Shown: positions 17,100-26,725 of the stretch, piece by piece
Position numbering within the stretch: the first letter of the stretch is position 1
Layout of the letters: each line of letters starts with the position of its first letter
Origin: Thiomicrorhabdus sp965603495
Lineage (GTDB): Bacteria; Pseudomonadota; Gammaproteobacteria; Thiomicrospirales; Thiomicrospiraceae
NCBI GenBank assembly: GCA_965603495.1
Contig: CBFDDF010000005.1
Location: forward strand, 135,982-199,981
DNA: 64,000 nucleotides
Direction of reading: 5' to 3'
Program-made: the position numbers and the translations under genes
Notes under the pieces: generated by a model
Seen by the model: only the letters and a program-made list of their open reading frames with translations
Told to the model about the DNA's origin: nothing
Databases searched by the model: none

Positions 17100-18782
17100 A
17101 TGGATGCAACAATCAGTTCTTATAATCAAAACGCCGATGACTTTAATAAACAATACCTGTCAAAGGCCGCGGAAGAAGTTCATCAGTCTTGGATAAAACA
17201 TATGCCTAATGGTGGCCAAGCTCTTGATGTTGGTGCCGGTGTAGGGCGAGATGCAAAATGGTTGGCAGAAAATGGTTATGAAGTCATTGCGGTTGAACCA
17301 GCAGAAGAATTAAAAAAGCTGGGTGAATCTCTTACAAAAAATCTTCCAGTATTCTGGCTAGATGACACTTTGCCGGCTTTATCCAAAGTGTTCGAACTTG
17401 AAATGCGTTTTGACTTAATTCTGTTAAGTGCTGTTTGGATGCATGTCCCAAAATCAGATAGAGAGAGGGCATTCAGAAAGCTCGCTAACCTGTTAAAGCC
17501 TGGTGGAGTAATGGTAATAACCTTGCGCCACGGTAATAGTCCCGATAAACGAATTATGCATTCTGTGAGTGTTGATGAGCTTTCAGGCTTTGCTCAGACG
17601 CAAGGATTGATTGTTAAGGCTGTGACGGGTGATACGGACAAACTTAATAGGCAAGACGTACACTGGCAAACGATGGTGTTCAGTCTTCCTGATGATGGTT
17701 CAGGTGCATTTCCGACAATTCGCAATATCTTAATCAACGATTCTAAATCCTCCACGTATAAGTTAGCTTTAGTTCGTGTGTTGTTAAGAATCGCTGATGG
17801 TCATCCAGGTGCGGTATTAAGACGTAAAGACAAAAGAGTTATTTTACCCTTAGGTTTAATTTCTCTATATTGGGCAAGACAGTATTTACCACTTGTTCAA
17901 GCAGGAATTCAGCAAAATGGTAATTCCAATAAAGGCATGGGCTTTATTAAAGAAGATGGTTGGAAAGTATTAGAGATGCGATCCGCCTCTGACTTTTCAA
18001 TAGGTAATCTGTTTTTGGGTGATGATGCCGTTGCACTTCACAAGATGCTAAAGACAATTGGCCGTACTATTAAAGACATGCCCGCCAAATACATAACACT
18101 TCCAAACTCCGATAAACAAGTCTTCGAGGTCGATACCTTTGCTAATCGGATTAAAGACACTTCTATATACACCGATTTTGAAACACTCTCACAATACGGT
18201 GAATTTTCTATTCCAGAGAAGGTATGGGATTTAATGTCGCTTTATGCCTGTTGGATAGAGCCTGTTGCCATTAACGAATGGGTTAATGTCATGCAACGAT
18301 ATGAAAACAATAAGCTCACTCCAAAACAACAACTTTTTGATGCCCTAGAGTGGATTAATCCTAAACGAACAACTAATGAAGCTAAGAAGCGAGTAGAGTC
18401 GCTCAAGAAAAGCCATCCCGTTAACTGTATTTGGAGTGACGTAGTGTTGAAAAAACAGTATGAAATTGATCATTGCTTACCTTTTGCAAGATGGCCAAAT
18501 AATGACTTATGGAATTTATTGCCGTCATCACAAAAAGCTAATCGAAGTAAAAGTGACAAGATAGCTTCCAACCAAAGATTACTTGGTGCGAAGGAAAATA
18601 TTACAGAATGGTGGCAAGAAGCTTGGCTCTCAGACACCGTACTTCAACAAAAGTTTAATGCACAAGCGGTCATGTCACTGCCAGGGCTTAAAGGCAATGA
18701 ACATGCTACTGATGATATATTTGAAGCATTGGCGTTACAGCATGTAAGGGTAAGAGAGATGCAACAGTTAGTCGCATGGTGA
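17100..18782 (+). CDS. SAM-dependent methyltransferase fused to HNH endonuclease
   Basis: A 560-residue two-domain protein. Residues about 35-165 form a class I methyltransferase: LDVGAGVGRDAKWLAENGYE as motif I, VEP as the acidic strand end, then FDLILLSAVWMHVP and LLKPGGVMVI. This resembles small-molecule or RNA methylases (UbiE/TehB style) more than DNA methylases; no NPPY or PCQ motif is present. Residues about 200-340 hold a region starting STYKLALVRVLLRIAD that I have seen before HNH nucleases in defence proteins. The C-terminal HNH nuclease has EIDHCLPF with Asp457/His458, then NDLWNLLPSSQKANRSKSDK. No partner gene overlaps it. What it modifies and cuts is unknown. Confidence 0.75.
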   Translation: MDATISSYNQNADDFNKQYLSKAAEEVHQSWIKHMPNGGQALDVGAGVGRDAKWLAENGYEVIAVEPAEELKKLGESLTKNLPVFWLDDTLPALSKVFELEMRFDLILLSAVWMHVPKSDRERAFRKLANLLKPGGVMVITLRHGNSPDKRIMHSVSVDELSGFAQTQGLIVKAVTGDTDKLNRQDVHWQTMVFSLPDDGSGAFPTIRNILINDSKSSTYKLALVRVLLRIADGHPGAVLRRKDKRVILPLGLISLYWARQYLPLVQAGIQQNGNSNKGMGFIKEDGWKVLEMRSASDFSIGNLFLGDDAVALHKMLKTIGRTIKDMPAKYITLPNSDKQVFEVDTFANRIKDTSIYTDFETLSQYGEFSIPEKVWDLMSLYACWIEPVAINEWVNVMQRYENNKLTPKQQLFDALEWINPKRTTNEAKKRVESLKKSHPVNCIWSDVVLKKQYEIDHCLPFARWPNNDLWNLLPSSQKANRSKSDKIASNQRLLGAKENITEWWQEAWLSDTVLQQKFNAQAVMSLPGLKGNEHATDDIFEALALQHVRVREMQQLVAW

Positions 18783-19013
18783 TGAGTGAGATTCTTAGCT
18801 ATTTTCGTCAAGTAAAACGGATACATTAAACTTCCTTGGCCCATAATCACAAAAGAGATATCACCGTGTGCAGTAGGTAGTGTTTCAAGTTTGTAAGACG
18901 CATTAATTTAACGGTAATAAAACACCTGATAAGACTTACTGATTAAATGACTCTAGAGATATGGCCACTTTTATTTGACCACTATGCTATTTGCTTGAGC
19001 AAGATCATTTCTA

Positions 19014-19829
19014 TTAATTAAAAGAAACACTCTTGGGTAAAAATTTCTTCACTGATTCAATATTTCCAATAGCTAAAAGCTGTGTTTTAGGTGGAGTCTC
19101 TGTGAAGTTAGTCACCAGGTATGAATTTAAAGTGTAAATTAGCAAAGCCTGTCTGCAATGAAGGTTGAGGATGTTATCCCTCATATTAAAATCCAACCCA
19201 ATAATACTTTTTTGTTCTTCAGACAAGGTTGGATTAGGGACTATAAACACTATAACCTCATTATTCCAAGCTTCATCATTTTCAATTTCAGATTGATCGT
19301 CAACTGTATCTATGAACTTGATTGTGTCGGCTTCAATCCTTGATAAATTAAAGTCTTTAAATAGACCACTTTCCTTTTCCCAGCCTCTAATGTGCCATCT
19401 GTAGCCCGAATTAATAACCGAATGAGGGTAAACAGTTCTAGGGATGTTTTTAGACGGGCTATTTAGAGAGTGGTATCTAAAGCTTACCGCCATCTTCTGA
19501 TTTATCGCCTTATTTAAGACTCTGTAAAGCTGTACTGGCATAAATGGTTTACTAGGAAGTACATTAACGGGATTATTACATTGAGACTTGATCAAATTCA
19601 AATAGGACTGAAAGTCACGACTAGGAATTGTTTTCTCAAGATTAAAATCAGGCACATATCTCTTTATAGAGCCGTCATATTGAAGAGTGTTCGGATAGTT
19701 TTTTTTAATCTCCGCGAAATTCTTGGAGGCTTGGTCTGCAGAGACACTAAAACGATACATTACATCCTGTCTGGATATCTCACCTTCCCAGTATGTTTTC
19801 ATTAAAATATAAGCCAGGCGTTCTTTCAT
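19014..19829 (-). CDS. WYL-domain regulator divergent from Wadjet (BrxR/CapW type)
   Basis: A 271-residue relative of the protein at 907-1818. It has an N-terminal winged helix (about 1-60, AYILMKTYWEGEISRQDV), a WYL domain (about 105-175, VSFRYHSLNSPSKN and SVINSGYRWHIRGWEKESGLF), and a C-terminal WCX region. The order of motifs (Y-R-S-L, Y-R-W-H-I-R-G) matches the first copy, but the sequences are clearly diverged. It is transcribed away from jetA with 163 bp between the starts. That gap contains a 16-bp perfect palindrome and a pair of 19-bp direct repeats. It probably represses jetABCD and itself. Confidence 0.82.
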   Translation of the reverse strand: MKERLAYILMKTYWEGEISRQDVMYRFSVSADQASKNFAEIKKNYPNTLQYDGSIKRYVPDFNLEKTIPSRDFQSYLNLIKSQCNNPVNVLPSKPFMPVQLYRVLNKAINQKMAVSFRYHSLNSPSKNIPRTVYPHSVINSGYRWHIRGWEKESGLFKDFNLSRIEADTIKFIDTVDDQSEIENDEAWNNEVIVFIVPNPTLSEEQKSIIGLDFNMRDNILNLHCRQALLIYTLNSYLVTNFTETPPKTQLLAIGNIESVKKFLPKSVSFN

Positions 19830-19888
19830 GTTTCAGATTTACTTAGATTGCTTTATTGGAGTGTAATTTTACCAAAATAAAGGAATAT

Positions 19889-19960
19889 GGTTGTATATTT
19901 TTATAAGGTTGTAATTAATTACAAGGTTGTACTTTTTTATAAGTGTATTTTAAGTATAAT
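19889..19960 (+). promoter_or_regulatory. jetA/WYL divergent promoter with operator-like repeats
   Basis: Two 19-bp direct repeats beginning GGTTGTA and ending TTTTTATAAG (19889-19907 and 19925-19943) differ at two positions and are 36 bp apart. Between them TTGTAATTAATTACAA (19909-19924) is a perfect 16-bp palindrome. TATAAT at 19955-19960 is a good -10 box for jetA. The repeats overlap where the -35 region should be, so binding there would block transcription. The WYL regulator is the obvious candidate ligand of these sites. Confidence 0.6.
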
Positions 19961-19992
19961 CTGAAAGATATAAACTAATTAACGTATTTAAC

Positions 19993-21429
19993 ATGAATAA
20001 TCTATTTGATTTCTATCCAGATGAAATATTCAAACCCTTAGCTAGCAAAAACCGATGGTTTTATTGGAGGGTTATTGCTGAGTTGCATGATGCTTTCTTT
20101 GGGGATGATGCTGATGCCGTTGACTCCATGATAGATGACTCTGAGGTAAAAAGAGCTATAGAAGACATCTTGATTGATACCGGTAAGGAGATAAATGAAG
20201 ATGGAGAATCTAATACCCCTTTAACTACTGACGTAATTAAAAGTAACACAACGCAGATATTTAACTACCTTCGGGATAGTGGTTGGTTAAAAACGGATAA
20301 AAACGGGCTTAAGATTGGTGTCTATATGTCGCCTAGAATTGCTAACCTGGTTCAACTTTTGATGCTATCTCGCTATGAGATGTCAGAACAACTAGGGAGC
20401 CATGTCTTTCTGTTACGTTCAGTCCTTCAAAGTTTATTAGCCAAGCAAAGTTCGATGGAAGATGTCAGTACGGCTTTACGAGGAGCGGTAAATCAGGCAA
20501 GAGCAGTAAGTCAGTTAATGAATGCGCTCAGTGCTGAGATGTTGGAGTTGTACGAGAAAATCGGAGAGGTTTCTGAATTAAGTTTAAAAGCAGATTTGTT
20601 TTTTAATCATTTTATTGATAGCCCAGCCTTTAAAGTTCTCAACTCTCTCAATGGTGATAATCACCCTTACCGTTACAAAGCTGAAATTCTAAAAATGGTG
20701 GACCAACTTGAGTATTCAAGTATCAAAGATAAGGTCTTAGATCTTTACAGTGAAAGTGATGAAGCGGAAAAGCTTAGTGATCAATATTTTAATAATTTGA
20801 GAATCATTAGAAAAATTTTTAGTAATGTTGAAAATCTAAAGAGCCGTGTGGATCGTAATCACGGAAAATTGGTAAAAAGGGTAAATGAATCCATTCGCTA
20901 TCAAAGACGTTACGGGAATGGTATTGGTGTCTATGAAACCGTATTGAGCGAATTAAAAGCGGCAAAACTCAACTCCCATGATCTGCAGCTTGATAGTTTA
21001 GTGGTTGAACTGCAACCAGCTTACAGTGATGTGAATTTTAGATTGCCTGCTCAAAAAAAACCACCTATCGAATCATTACAAAAAGTTAGAAAACAACCAT
21101 CTAAAAGAGATCTTCTCAGAAGCAAACTCAAACGAGAACTTAGAAAGCAATACCGTATGAATGATGAGAAGATCATTAAATTCTTAGAAGAAAATTTTGT
21201 TCAAAGCAAGTCAACTGAACTTCTTTCAGAATTGATGGTCACTGATGATATTTATGACTATATCTGCTTTACGACCTTGAGAAGATTGTGTAATCCATCT
21301 CCTAAAAATCTTGCTCGTTATCGAGAAGTATTTGCCAGGTACCGTTTTACTATTATTTCAGACCACCCAACATGGCATGATGCATGTCAATGTAGACCTT
21401 TCATTATTAACGAGGTGAACCGTGTTTAG
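19993..21429 (+). CDS. jetA: Wadjet anti-plasmid protein JetA (MukF/kleisin-like)
   Basis: First gene of a four-gene Wadjet operon. JetA is the kleisin that links the SMC protein JetC and recruits JetB, giving a motor that extrudes circular DNA until JetD cuts it. This 478-residue protein opens with FDFYPDEIFKPLASKNRWFY, a start like that of other JetA proteins. A winged-helix region follows (about 60-130, FNYLRDSGWLKTD), then a long helical middle (about 150-330) and a basic C-terminal part (RDLLRSKLKRELRKQYR). The assignment rests on gene order and neighbours as much as on sequence. It overlaps jetB by 8 nt. I did not assign a Wadjet subtype. Confidence 0.85.
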   Translation: MNNLFDFYPDEIFKPLASKNRWFYWRVIAELHDAFFGDDADAVDSMIDDSEVKRAIEDILIDTGKEINEDGESNTPLTTDVIKSNTTQIFNYLRDSGWLKTDKNGLKIGVYMSPRIANLVQLLMLSRYEMSEQLGSHVFLLRSVLQSLLAKQSSMEDVSTALRGAVNQARAVSQLMNALSAEMLELYEKIGEVSELSLKADLFFNHFIDSPAFKVLNSLNGDNHPYRYKAEILKMVDQLEYSSIKDKVLDLYSESDEAEKLSDQYFNNLRIIRKIFSNVENLKSRVDRNHGKLVKRVNESIRYQRRYGNGIGVYETVLSELKAAKLNSHDLQLDSLVVELQPAYSDVNFRLPAQKKPPIESLQKVRKQPSKRDLLRSKLKRELRKQYRMNDEKIIKFLEENFVQSKSTELLSELMVTDDIYDYICFTTLRRLCNPSPKNLARYREVFARYRFTIISDHPTWHDACQCRPFIINEVNRV

Positions 21430-22039
21430 AGAAATTAATGCCCTACTAGCCAGTGAAGGAATGGAGCTTGAAGATATTTCAAGTGCGGCCTCATATCTTT
21501 TAAAACATCAGTTTGCTTTCAGTTCTGGCTCTAGTTCAGACAGAAAGGTTTTTAACTTGATTGCCGAGCATAGTGGCACATTTGACAATATCTTCGCCTT
21601 GTTTGGATTTAGTCTGGTGGTTAATCATGAATATGGCTATGTAGGCTATTTACCAAGCAAGAAAAAACAATTCTCTATCCCATTAGACCAGAGTCACCTT
21701 TTATTAGTGTTAAGGGTGATATACCACCGTGAGAGGGTTTCAGGTAATTCTGATAACGGACGGGTACTGATTACAGGCAGTCAATTGATTGAAGTTTACA
21801 AAGACTTGATAGGAAGAGCGGATTTGGATGATAACTTTTCTAAGTTCATGAGTTTAATCACCCCAATTAAGAACAAGCGTATTATTAAACTAGATGATGA
21901 TAAGAATATTGAAACAGGATTACCTAATATTACCATCATGCCCAGCATTGAAATAGTGGTGGATGAGGAGTTTGCTAATGGCGTTTTGGAAAAGGTACAA
22001 GAAGCCAAATTGAAGCAAGGAGAATCAGATGAAGCTTAA
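21422..22039 (+). CDS. jetB: Wadjet protein JetB (MukE-like)
   Basis: A 205-residue small subunit with the expected size and place of JetB. It is a winged-helix, MukE-like KITE protein that binds the kleisin JetA. The visible body is mixed helix and strand, including LLLVLRVIYHRERVSGNSDN near 98-117 and a wing-like LITPIKNKRIIKLDDDK near 140-156. It begins with GTG 21422, inside the end of jetA, and overlaps jetC by 11 nt. The assignment is from size and operon position, since the family has little sequence signature. Confidence 0.82.
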   Translation: MFREINALLASEGMELEDISSAASYLLKHQFAFSSGSSSDRKVFNLIAEHSGTFDNIFALFGFSLVVNHEYGYVGYLPSKKKQFSIPLDQSHLLLVLRVIYHRERVSGNSDNGRVLITGSQLIEVYKDLIGRADLDDNFSKFMSLITPIKNKRIIKLDDDKNIETGLPNITIMPSIEIVVDEEFANGVLEKVQEAKLKQGESDEA

Positions 22040-25000
22040 ACGTATCACACTTGTTAATTGGTATCTGATTGATCCAGTCGATATTGATGTAGAAGGGCAT
22101 GTAGCCATTATAGGGGAGAATACGGCCGGAAAGAGTAGTCTACTGGATGCTATCCAAACTATTTTATTTGGTGGAAACCAGAACAAGATTAGCTTTAATG
22201 CCGAGTCCTCTGCTAACAGAATAAAAAACGCCCGCTCCATCAAAACTTATAGTTTGGGGTATTTTAAACCCGAAGAACCCGAGTTGCCGAGCGAACAATA
22301 CCGACTCAGAGATGAATGCTTTAGCTATCTTGCATTAAGTTTCTTACATGATACAAAAGGTTACATCAATATCTTTGTTGGCATTGAATCCAGGGCATCA
22401 GAACTAAACGTCGAATTCCCTTTGTTAAGCGTGATAACAGCCCCAAGAGCATTGTCTAAAGAAGATTTTATTATTGAGCATAACGATGGTTCCTATACTC
22501 CTTTAAAGCCTTCGGAAGTGTTAGAAAGGCTTGCTATCTTCAAAGCAAACTCAAAAGAAATTGTAACAATTGAAACGGAGAAAAAAGCCTCAGACTATAT
22601 GAAGCTTGTAGCTAGAGCGTTAAGTCCAAGTAGTCTTGGTCATAAAATTGACCCAGATAGGCTCGCATCAGTTCTATCAAACTCAATAAAGCTCAAGGGG
22701 TTGGATAATGTTTCAAAGTTCGTTCAAAATTTTATTCTTGACCCGAAACCTTTAGATACTAGAGGGATTCGGTCTCAACAGAAACAGTATGAGGAGTTGC
22801 AGGCAGAAATCGAGAAAATCACACAGCAAATAGAATCGATAAGTGGAATGTCTCAAAAAGCAGGTAAGGCGATTAGACTATTCTCTAGAGCTCAGTCATA
22901 TAAGTGGCTATCTCTTGAAAAACGAAATGAGGATATTAGCAATGAAGAATACGAACTGGGTGAGATAAACGTTGGAATGGGGCTAGGGCTAGAAAAATTA
23001 GCTGGCGACTTAGAGGAGGCTGAAAGCGAGATTGCCGAACTTGAACCTAAAATAAATACGTTGGCGATTGAAATTGGTAAGGATGACTCACAGCAAAAAA
23101 TAGAGAACCTAAGCCTTCAAATAGAAAACCTTGAAGCAAATCTAGTGACTATTCAAAATTCAGAAGGAGCTCTTTTAAAAATCCTAAGAGGAATTCAGGC
23201 TGAGGACTACCAAGTATTAAATCTATCTGCTGCATTAAGTTGTGCGGAAAATATCGAGAGTTCATTAAGGGATATTGATGAGCGTGTTTTAGCGGATGAG
23301 TATATTGTTACTTACTTAAAGCTAATCAAGGATGTTGAAAATGCCATAGAAAGAGTTAGAAACGCCGTCTATCCTATGCGTCAGCGGCAATCAGAGCTTT
23401 ATCAAAAGTATGACGATCTAATCAATGCAGTATCTCACAAAAGTCCACTCAAAAGAGATACAAGCACCCTGATAGGCTTACTGGCTCAGTCTGGCATTGA
23501 AGCAAATCCTGTGTGTCACTTGGCACACATAACCAATGAAGAGTGGCAACCAGCAATTGAAGCATTGATTGGAGGGGATAGCGAAGCATTAATTGTTGCT
23601 GAACAGGATGAAGAGGCAGCTTACAAAGTCTATCGTCAAGCAAGAAAATACGGGGAATTAAGCCGAGTTAAGATTGTTAAGGCATCTCGTATAAAGACTT
23701 TGGACAACCGAGATTATTCAGGTACTGCGGCAGAGTTTATTGAGTCCGATAATTCGATCGCATTGAAATTTTTACGTTACAAAGTCAGTCGATTTCTCCG
23801 TGTTGAATCCGATTCTCAGTTAAAGCATGAAAGGTTTGCGATAACAAAAGATGGGATGCTTTCAAATGATTTAACTGTTTCTGGTATGCGTTTATCTGAA
23901 GAGAAAAAATTTACTCAAGACCATCAAGCGAATATCGGCTTATGGAAACGAAAGAGAGCAGATGCCGAATCTGAGCTTATTAAATGCAATAAAGCGATAC
24001 AGAGTGTGCCAAAAATTGAAAATACCTGTCGCGCTCTGACTGAGCTAATCGAGGAGGGAAAATCGGTATCCTTTTCGGATTACAAAGATTCCATTGATTC
24101 AATCAGTGTTAAAGTTAAATCACTGACTGATCAAAGAGATAGCATTGATATTGGCTATCTTTCTGGCTTGATAAATCAGAAAAATACTTTGGAAGAACAG
24201 CTTTTGGCACCAAAAAAACAAAGTAAGGAGTTACCTGGGAAGATTGCTAAGTTAGAGTTTCAAATTGAAAGTAACAGGCAAAAAATAATTGAATTTGCTC
24301 AGCAGTCTGAGTCAATTAATCAACAGCAAAAGGAGGTTAGCAGCCACTTTTTCTTTGATGCTGAATTAAATGATGAAATTCAGGTTAAGGAGGAAGAATC
24401 TCAGTTTGATGAACTCGTTCAGAATTCCAATAACACGTATCAATTAGCAGTAGAAAAGCATTCAGATTTGAAAGTCGATTTTGGAAGGTTTGTAGAGGAT
24501 TCACAGGAAAAAGGTGATTACTTCCCTGTTTTCTGGACGTTTAAATTTACTGAACAAGAGCATCTTCCTGAATTGAGACAACTCCTTAATCAACAGATTG
24601 ATGCCTTGCAAAATGAAAACCTAACACAACACCAAAAAACTGCGGATAAAGCAAGAGATAGCATCGTTTTGATGTTCAGAAAAGACATTGTGGCTAATCT
24701 TCAAGGCAAATTCCTAGAGATGCGTGAGCAGATAGGCATGATTAATGCCGCTTTGAGAGATAAGGTTCTCCATAATCAGAGATATGAGCTTGCCGCTTCA
24801 CCTGATAGTAGTTATTCAAGCCTGATTAGCTACATTAGAAAGACCCAAAAAGAAGATATGGAAGCGACTAATGACCTGTTCGACACCATTCCAGATGATG
24901 TAATGGAAACTATTAATGAGATTATTGATAGCAATACAGGGAATGATTACCGAGAGTATTTTAATTACGATTTTGTTTTAACCGACTTAAAAAGCGGCCA

Positions 25001-25430
25001 AAAGACAAAGTTAAGCAAATTGCTTAATTCGGGTTCAGGTGGAGAAAAACAAACCCCTCTCTATATTGCTATTTCATCTGCCCTAGCATCCGCGTGGAAA
25101 TCTGATAAAGGTTCTGATGGTGCTGCCCTAGCATTGTTTGACGAGGCTTTTAATAAGCTAGATGCACACAATTTGAAGTCTGCGATGGGTTTTATGGATG
25201 ATGCCGGTATCCAGCTTGTTTTAGCGGCACCTGACAATAAAGAGCAAGACTTTAAAGATGCTGGTGTAGATACCATTATTTACATTACGAGAGATGGGGA
25301 AGCCGTTGATCTTGATATTGAGGTGTTAGGTGAGAAAGCTAAGTCAATTTCGGCAAACAATCCTTTAGCCAATGAAACCAAATTAGGCGAGTTGGTGGAT
25401 AAGGAAATGGAGTTAGTAGATGCAGGCTAA
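22029..25430 (+). CDS. jetC: Wadjet SMC-like ATPase JetC
   Basis: A 1133-residue SMC-type motor. Walker A is GENTAGKS at 29-36. The ABC signature is SGSGGE at 1001-1006 and Walker B ends in Asp1038-Glu1039 (ALALFDEAFNKLDAH). Between them run two coiled-coil arms (about 250-390 and 640-800) around a hinge-like middle (about 480-620). All ATPase residues are intact, so ATP-driven DNA loop extrusion is likely. In Wadjet this recognises small circular DNA such as plasmids. It overlaps jetB and jetD by 11 nt each, which keeps the four products in step. Confidence 0.93.
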   Translation: MKLKRITLVNWYLIDPVDIDVEGHVAIIGENTAGKSSLLDAIQTILFGGNQNKISFNAESSANRIKNARSIKTYSLGYFKPEEPELPSEQYRLRDECFSYLALSFLHDTKGYINIFVGIESRASELNVEFPLLSVITAPRALSKEDFIIEHNDGSYTPLKPSEVLERLAIFKANSKEIVTIETEKKASDYMKLVARALSPSSLGHKIDPDRLASVLSNSIKLKGLDNVSKFVQNFILDPKPLDTRGIRSQQKQYEELQAEIEKITQQIESISGMSQKAGKAIRLFSRAQSYKWLSLEKRNEDISNEEYELGEINVGMGLGLEKLAGDLEEAESEIAELEPKINTLAIEIGKDDSQQKIENLSLQIENLEANLVTIQNSEGALLKILRGIQAEDYQVLNLSAALSCAENIESSLRDIDERVLADEYIVTYLKLIKDVENAIERVRNAVYPMRQRQSELYQKYDDLINAVSHKSPLKRDTSTLIGLLAQSGIEANPVCHLAHITNEEWQPAIEALIGGDSEALIVAEQDEEAAYKVYRQARKYGELSRVKIVKASRIKTLDNRDYSGTAAEFIESDNSIALKFLRYKVSRFLRVESDSQLKHERFAITKDGMLSNDLTVSGMRLSEEKKFTQDHQANIGLWKRKRADAESELIKCNKAIQSVPKIENTCRALTELIEEGKSVSFSDYKDSIDSISVKVKSLTDQRDSIDIGYLSGLINQKNTLEEQLLAPKKQSKELPGKIAKLEFQIESNRQKIIEFAQQSESINQQQKEVSSHFFFDAELNDEIQVKEEESQFDELVQNSNNTYQLAVEKHSDLKVDFGRFVEDSQEKGDYFPVFWTFKFTEQEHLPELRQLLNQQIDALQNENLTQHQKTADKARDSIVLMFRKDIVANLQGKFLEMREQIGMINAALRDKVLHNQRYELAASPDSSYSSLISYIRKTQKEDMEATNDLFDTIPDDVMETINEIIDSNTGNDYREYFNYDFVLTDLKSGQKTKLSKLLNSGSGGEKQTPLYIAISSALASAWKSDKGSDGAALALFDEAFNKLDAHNLKSAMGFMDDAGIQLVLAAPDNKEQDFKDAGVDTIIYITRDGEAVDLDIEVLGEKAKSISANNPLANETKLGELVDKEMELVDAG

Positions 25431-26595
25431 TGTATTTTTCAATACCGTTTTGCAAAAGCTGGTCGATAAGCATGACAAAGGAACCGTAGCCCGTATATCA
25501 GCTAATGAGAAGTCCTTAGTTGAGTATCAAGACAATCCAACCCCAGGATTCTCATTGAAGTTTGAGAATATTGTTTCCGATTATGAGAGAGAGGGCCTGA
25601 TTAAGGTCATTAGATACAAAAACTCAGCAGGGATTAAATCCATCTTATTAACAGATTATGAATTAGCAACCACATTACTTGGACACAAACCGCTTTCTGA
25701 AAAAATTACGGATGCACTTGCTTTGTTGAGCGTGGAGCTAAAAGATGTTGAATTTTTTGAGCAGATATTAGACCGTGCCGAATATCAATGGAGTAAGGAT
25801 GTAGGATATTTTGGTTGCTCCGTATTAGAACCTGAAAAACTAATCGAAATCATTAGATCAGGTGTGGCTGTCTTAAATCGAAAGTCAGAACCTCAAACGA
25901 TTGATTATCGACACTTCTCTGCTACTTATTTAAGTCATTCAAAACGCCTGTATGATATCAAAGGAAAGGTTGTTGAGTTTCTAAAACAATTCGATTCAGA
26001 GAAACTTGAAGGGTTATCAGTAGATGAAGTCTTAGCTTTTTATGGCGTAGTACAACTCAATCATCCTGTTTATATTTCCGGTGAAATTTCCTTGTTGTCT
26101 GACACAAAAGAATTAGATGCCAGTTTTGGTGGTGGCGTTGGAATCTGGCCAAAATTTGTAACTTCAGTTAAACCAATCAATCCTGTCCGGACATTAACAA
26201 CAATAGAGAATCAAGCTACATACGAAAAATATATTCAAACAAGTCATCCGGATGAAGTTGTACTGTTTACCTCAGGAATACCAAGCCCAGGCTTTAAATT
26301 TTTATACAAAAAGATACTTAAATCATGTAAACCAGTTATTGTTCAGCATTGGAGCGACATAGATATTGGAGGGTTTACGATTCTTAGGATGCTTGAATCG
26401 GCAGCAGGACAATCGATTAAAGCATTCAACATGAATCCAGAGCAATACTCTAAAGAGTATGCTCATTTTTCTGAGAAAGAATTAGGGCTGCTAAGAAACT
26501 TCAAGTTCTCTGGAATGAACCAAGCTATTATTGAGAAAGCGATTTTAGTTGGGAAAAAGTATGAACAGGAAGCATTTGCTTGGAATAGGCTTTAA
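25420..26595 (+). CDS. jetD: Wadjet nuclease JetD (TOPRIM, DUF2220-like)
   Basis: A 391-residue protein, last in the Wadjet operon. The C-terminal TOPRIM-like domain shows the metal-binding acids: Glu263 in TIENQATYEKY and the D-x-D of HWSDIDIGG (Asp313, Asp315), the pattern of topoisomerase VI subunit A and DUF2220 proteins. The N-terminal part (about 1-180) is a winged-helix and helical region used to attach to the JetABC motor. It cleaves DNA that the motor has extruded. The key acids are present. No terminator is obvious in the 130 bp before the convergent lipoprotein gene. Confidence 0.9.
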   Translation: MQANVFFNTVLQKLVDKHDKGTVARISANEKSLVEYQDNPTPGFSLKFENIVSDYEREGLIKVIRYKNSAGIKSILLTDYELATTLLGHKPLSEKITDALALLSVELKDVEFFEQILDRAEYQWSKDVGYFGCSVLEPEKLIEIIRSGVAVLNRKSEPQTIDYRHFSATYLSHSKRLYDIKGKVVEFLKQFDSEKLEGLSVDEVLAFYGVVQLNHPVYISGEISLLSDTKELDASFGGGVGIWPKFVTSVKPINPVRTLTTIENQATYEKYIQTSHPDEVVLFTSGIPSPGFKFLYKKILKSCKPVIVQHWSDIDIGGFTILRMLESAAGQSIKAFNMNPEQYSKEYAHFSEKELGLLRNFKFSGMNQAIIEKAILVGKKYEQEAFAWNRL

Positions 26596-26725
26596 AAACC
26601 CAAATTTACCATTCAAACTAGTATATAAACTTTAATCGAAATTCTACATTTTCAATTTTATACTTAAACTTTAAATGGCTAAATTTCCAATAACTATTGC
26701 AGATACCCTAAGTTTTTTAAGTTAA

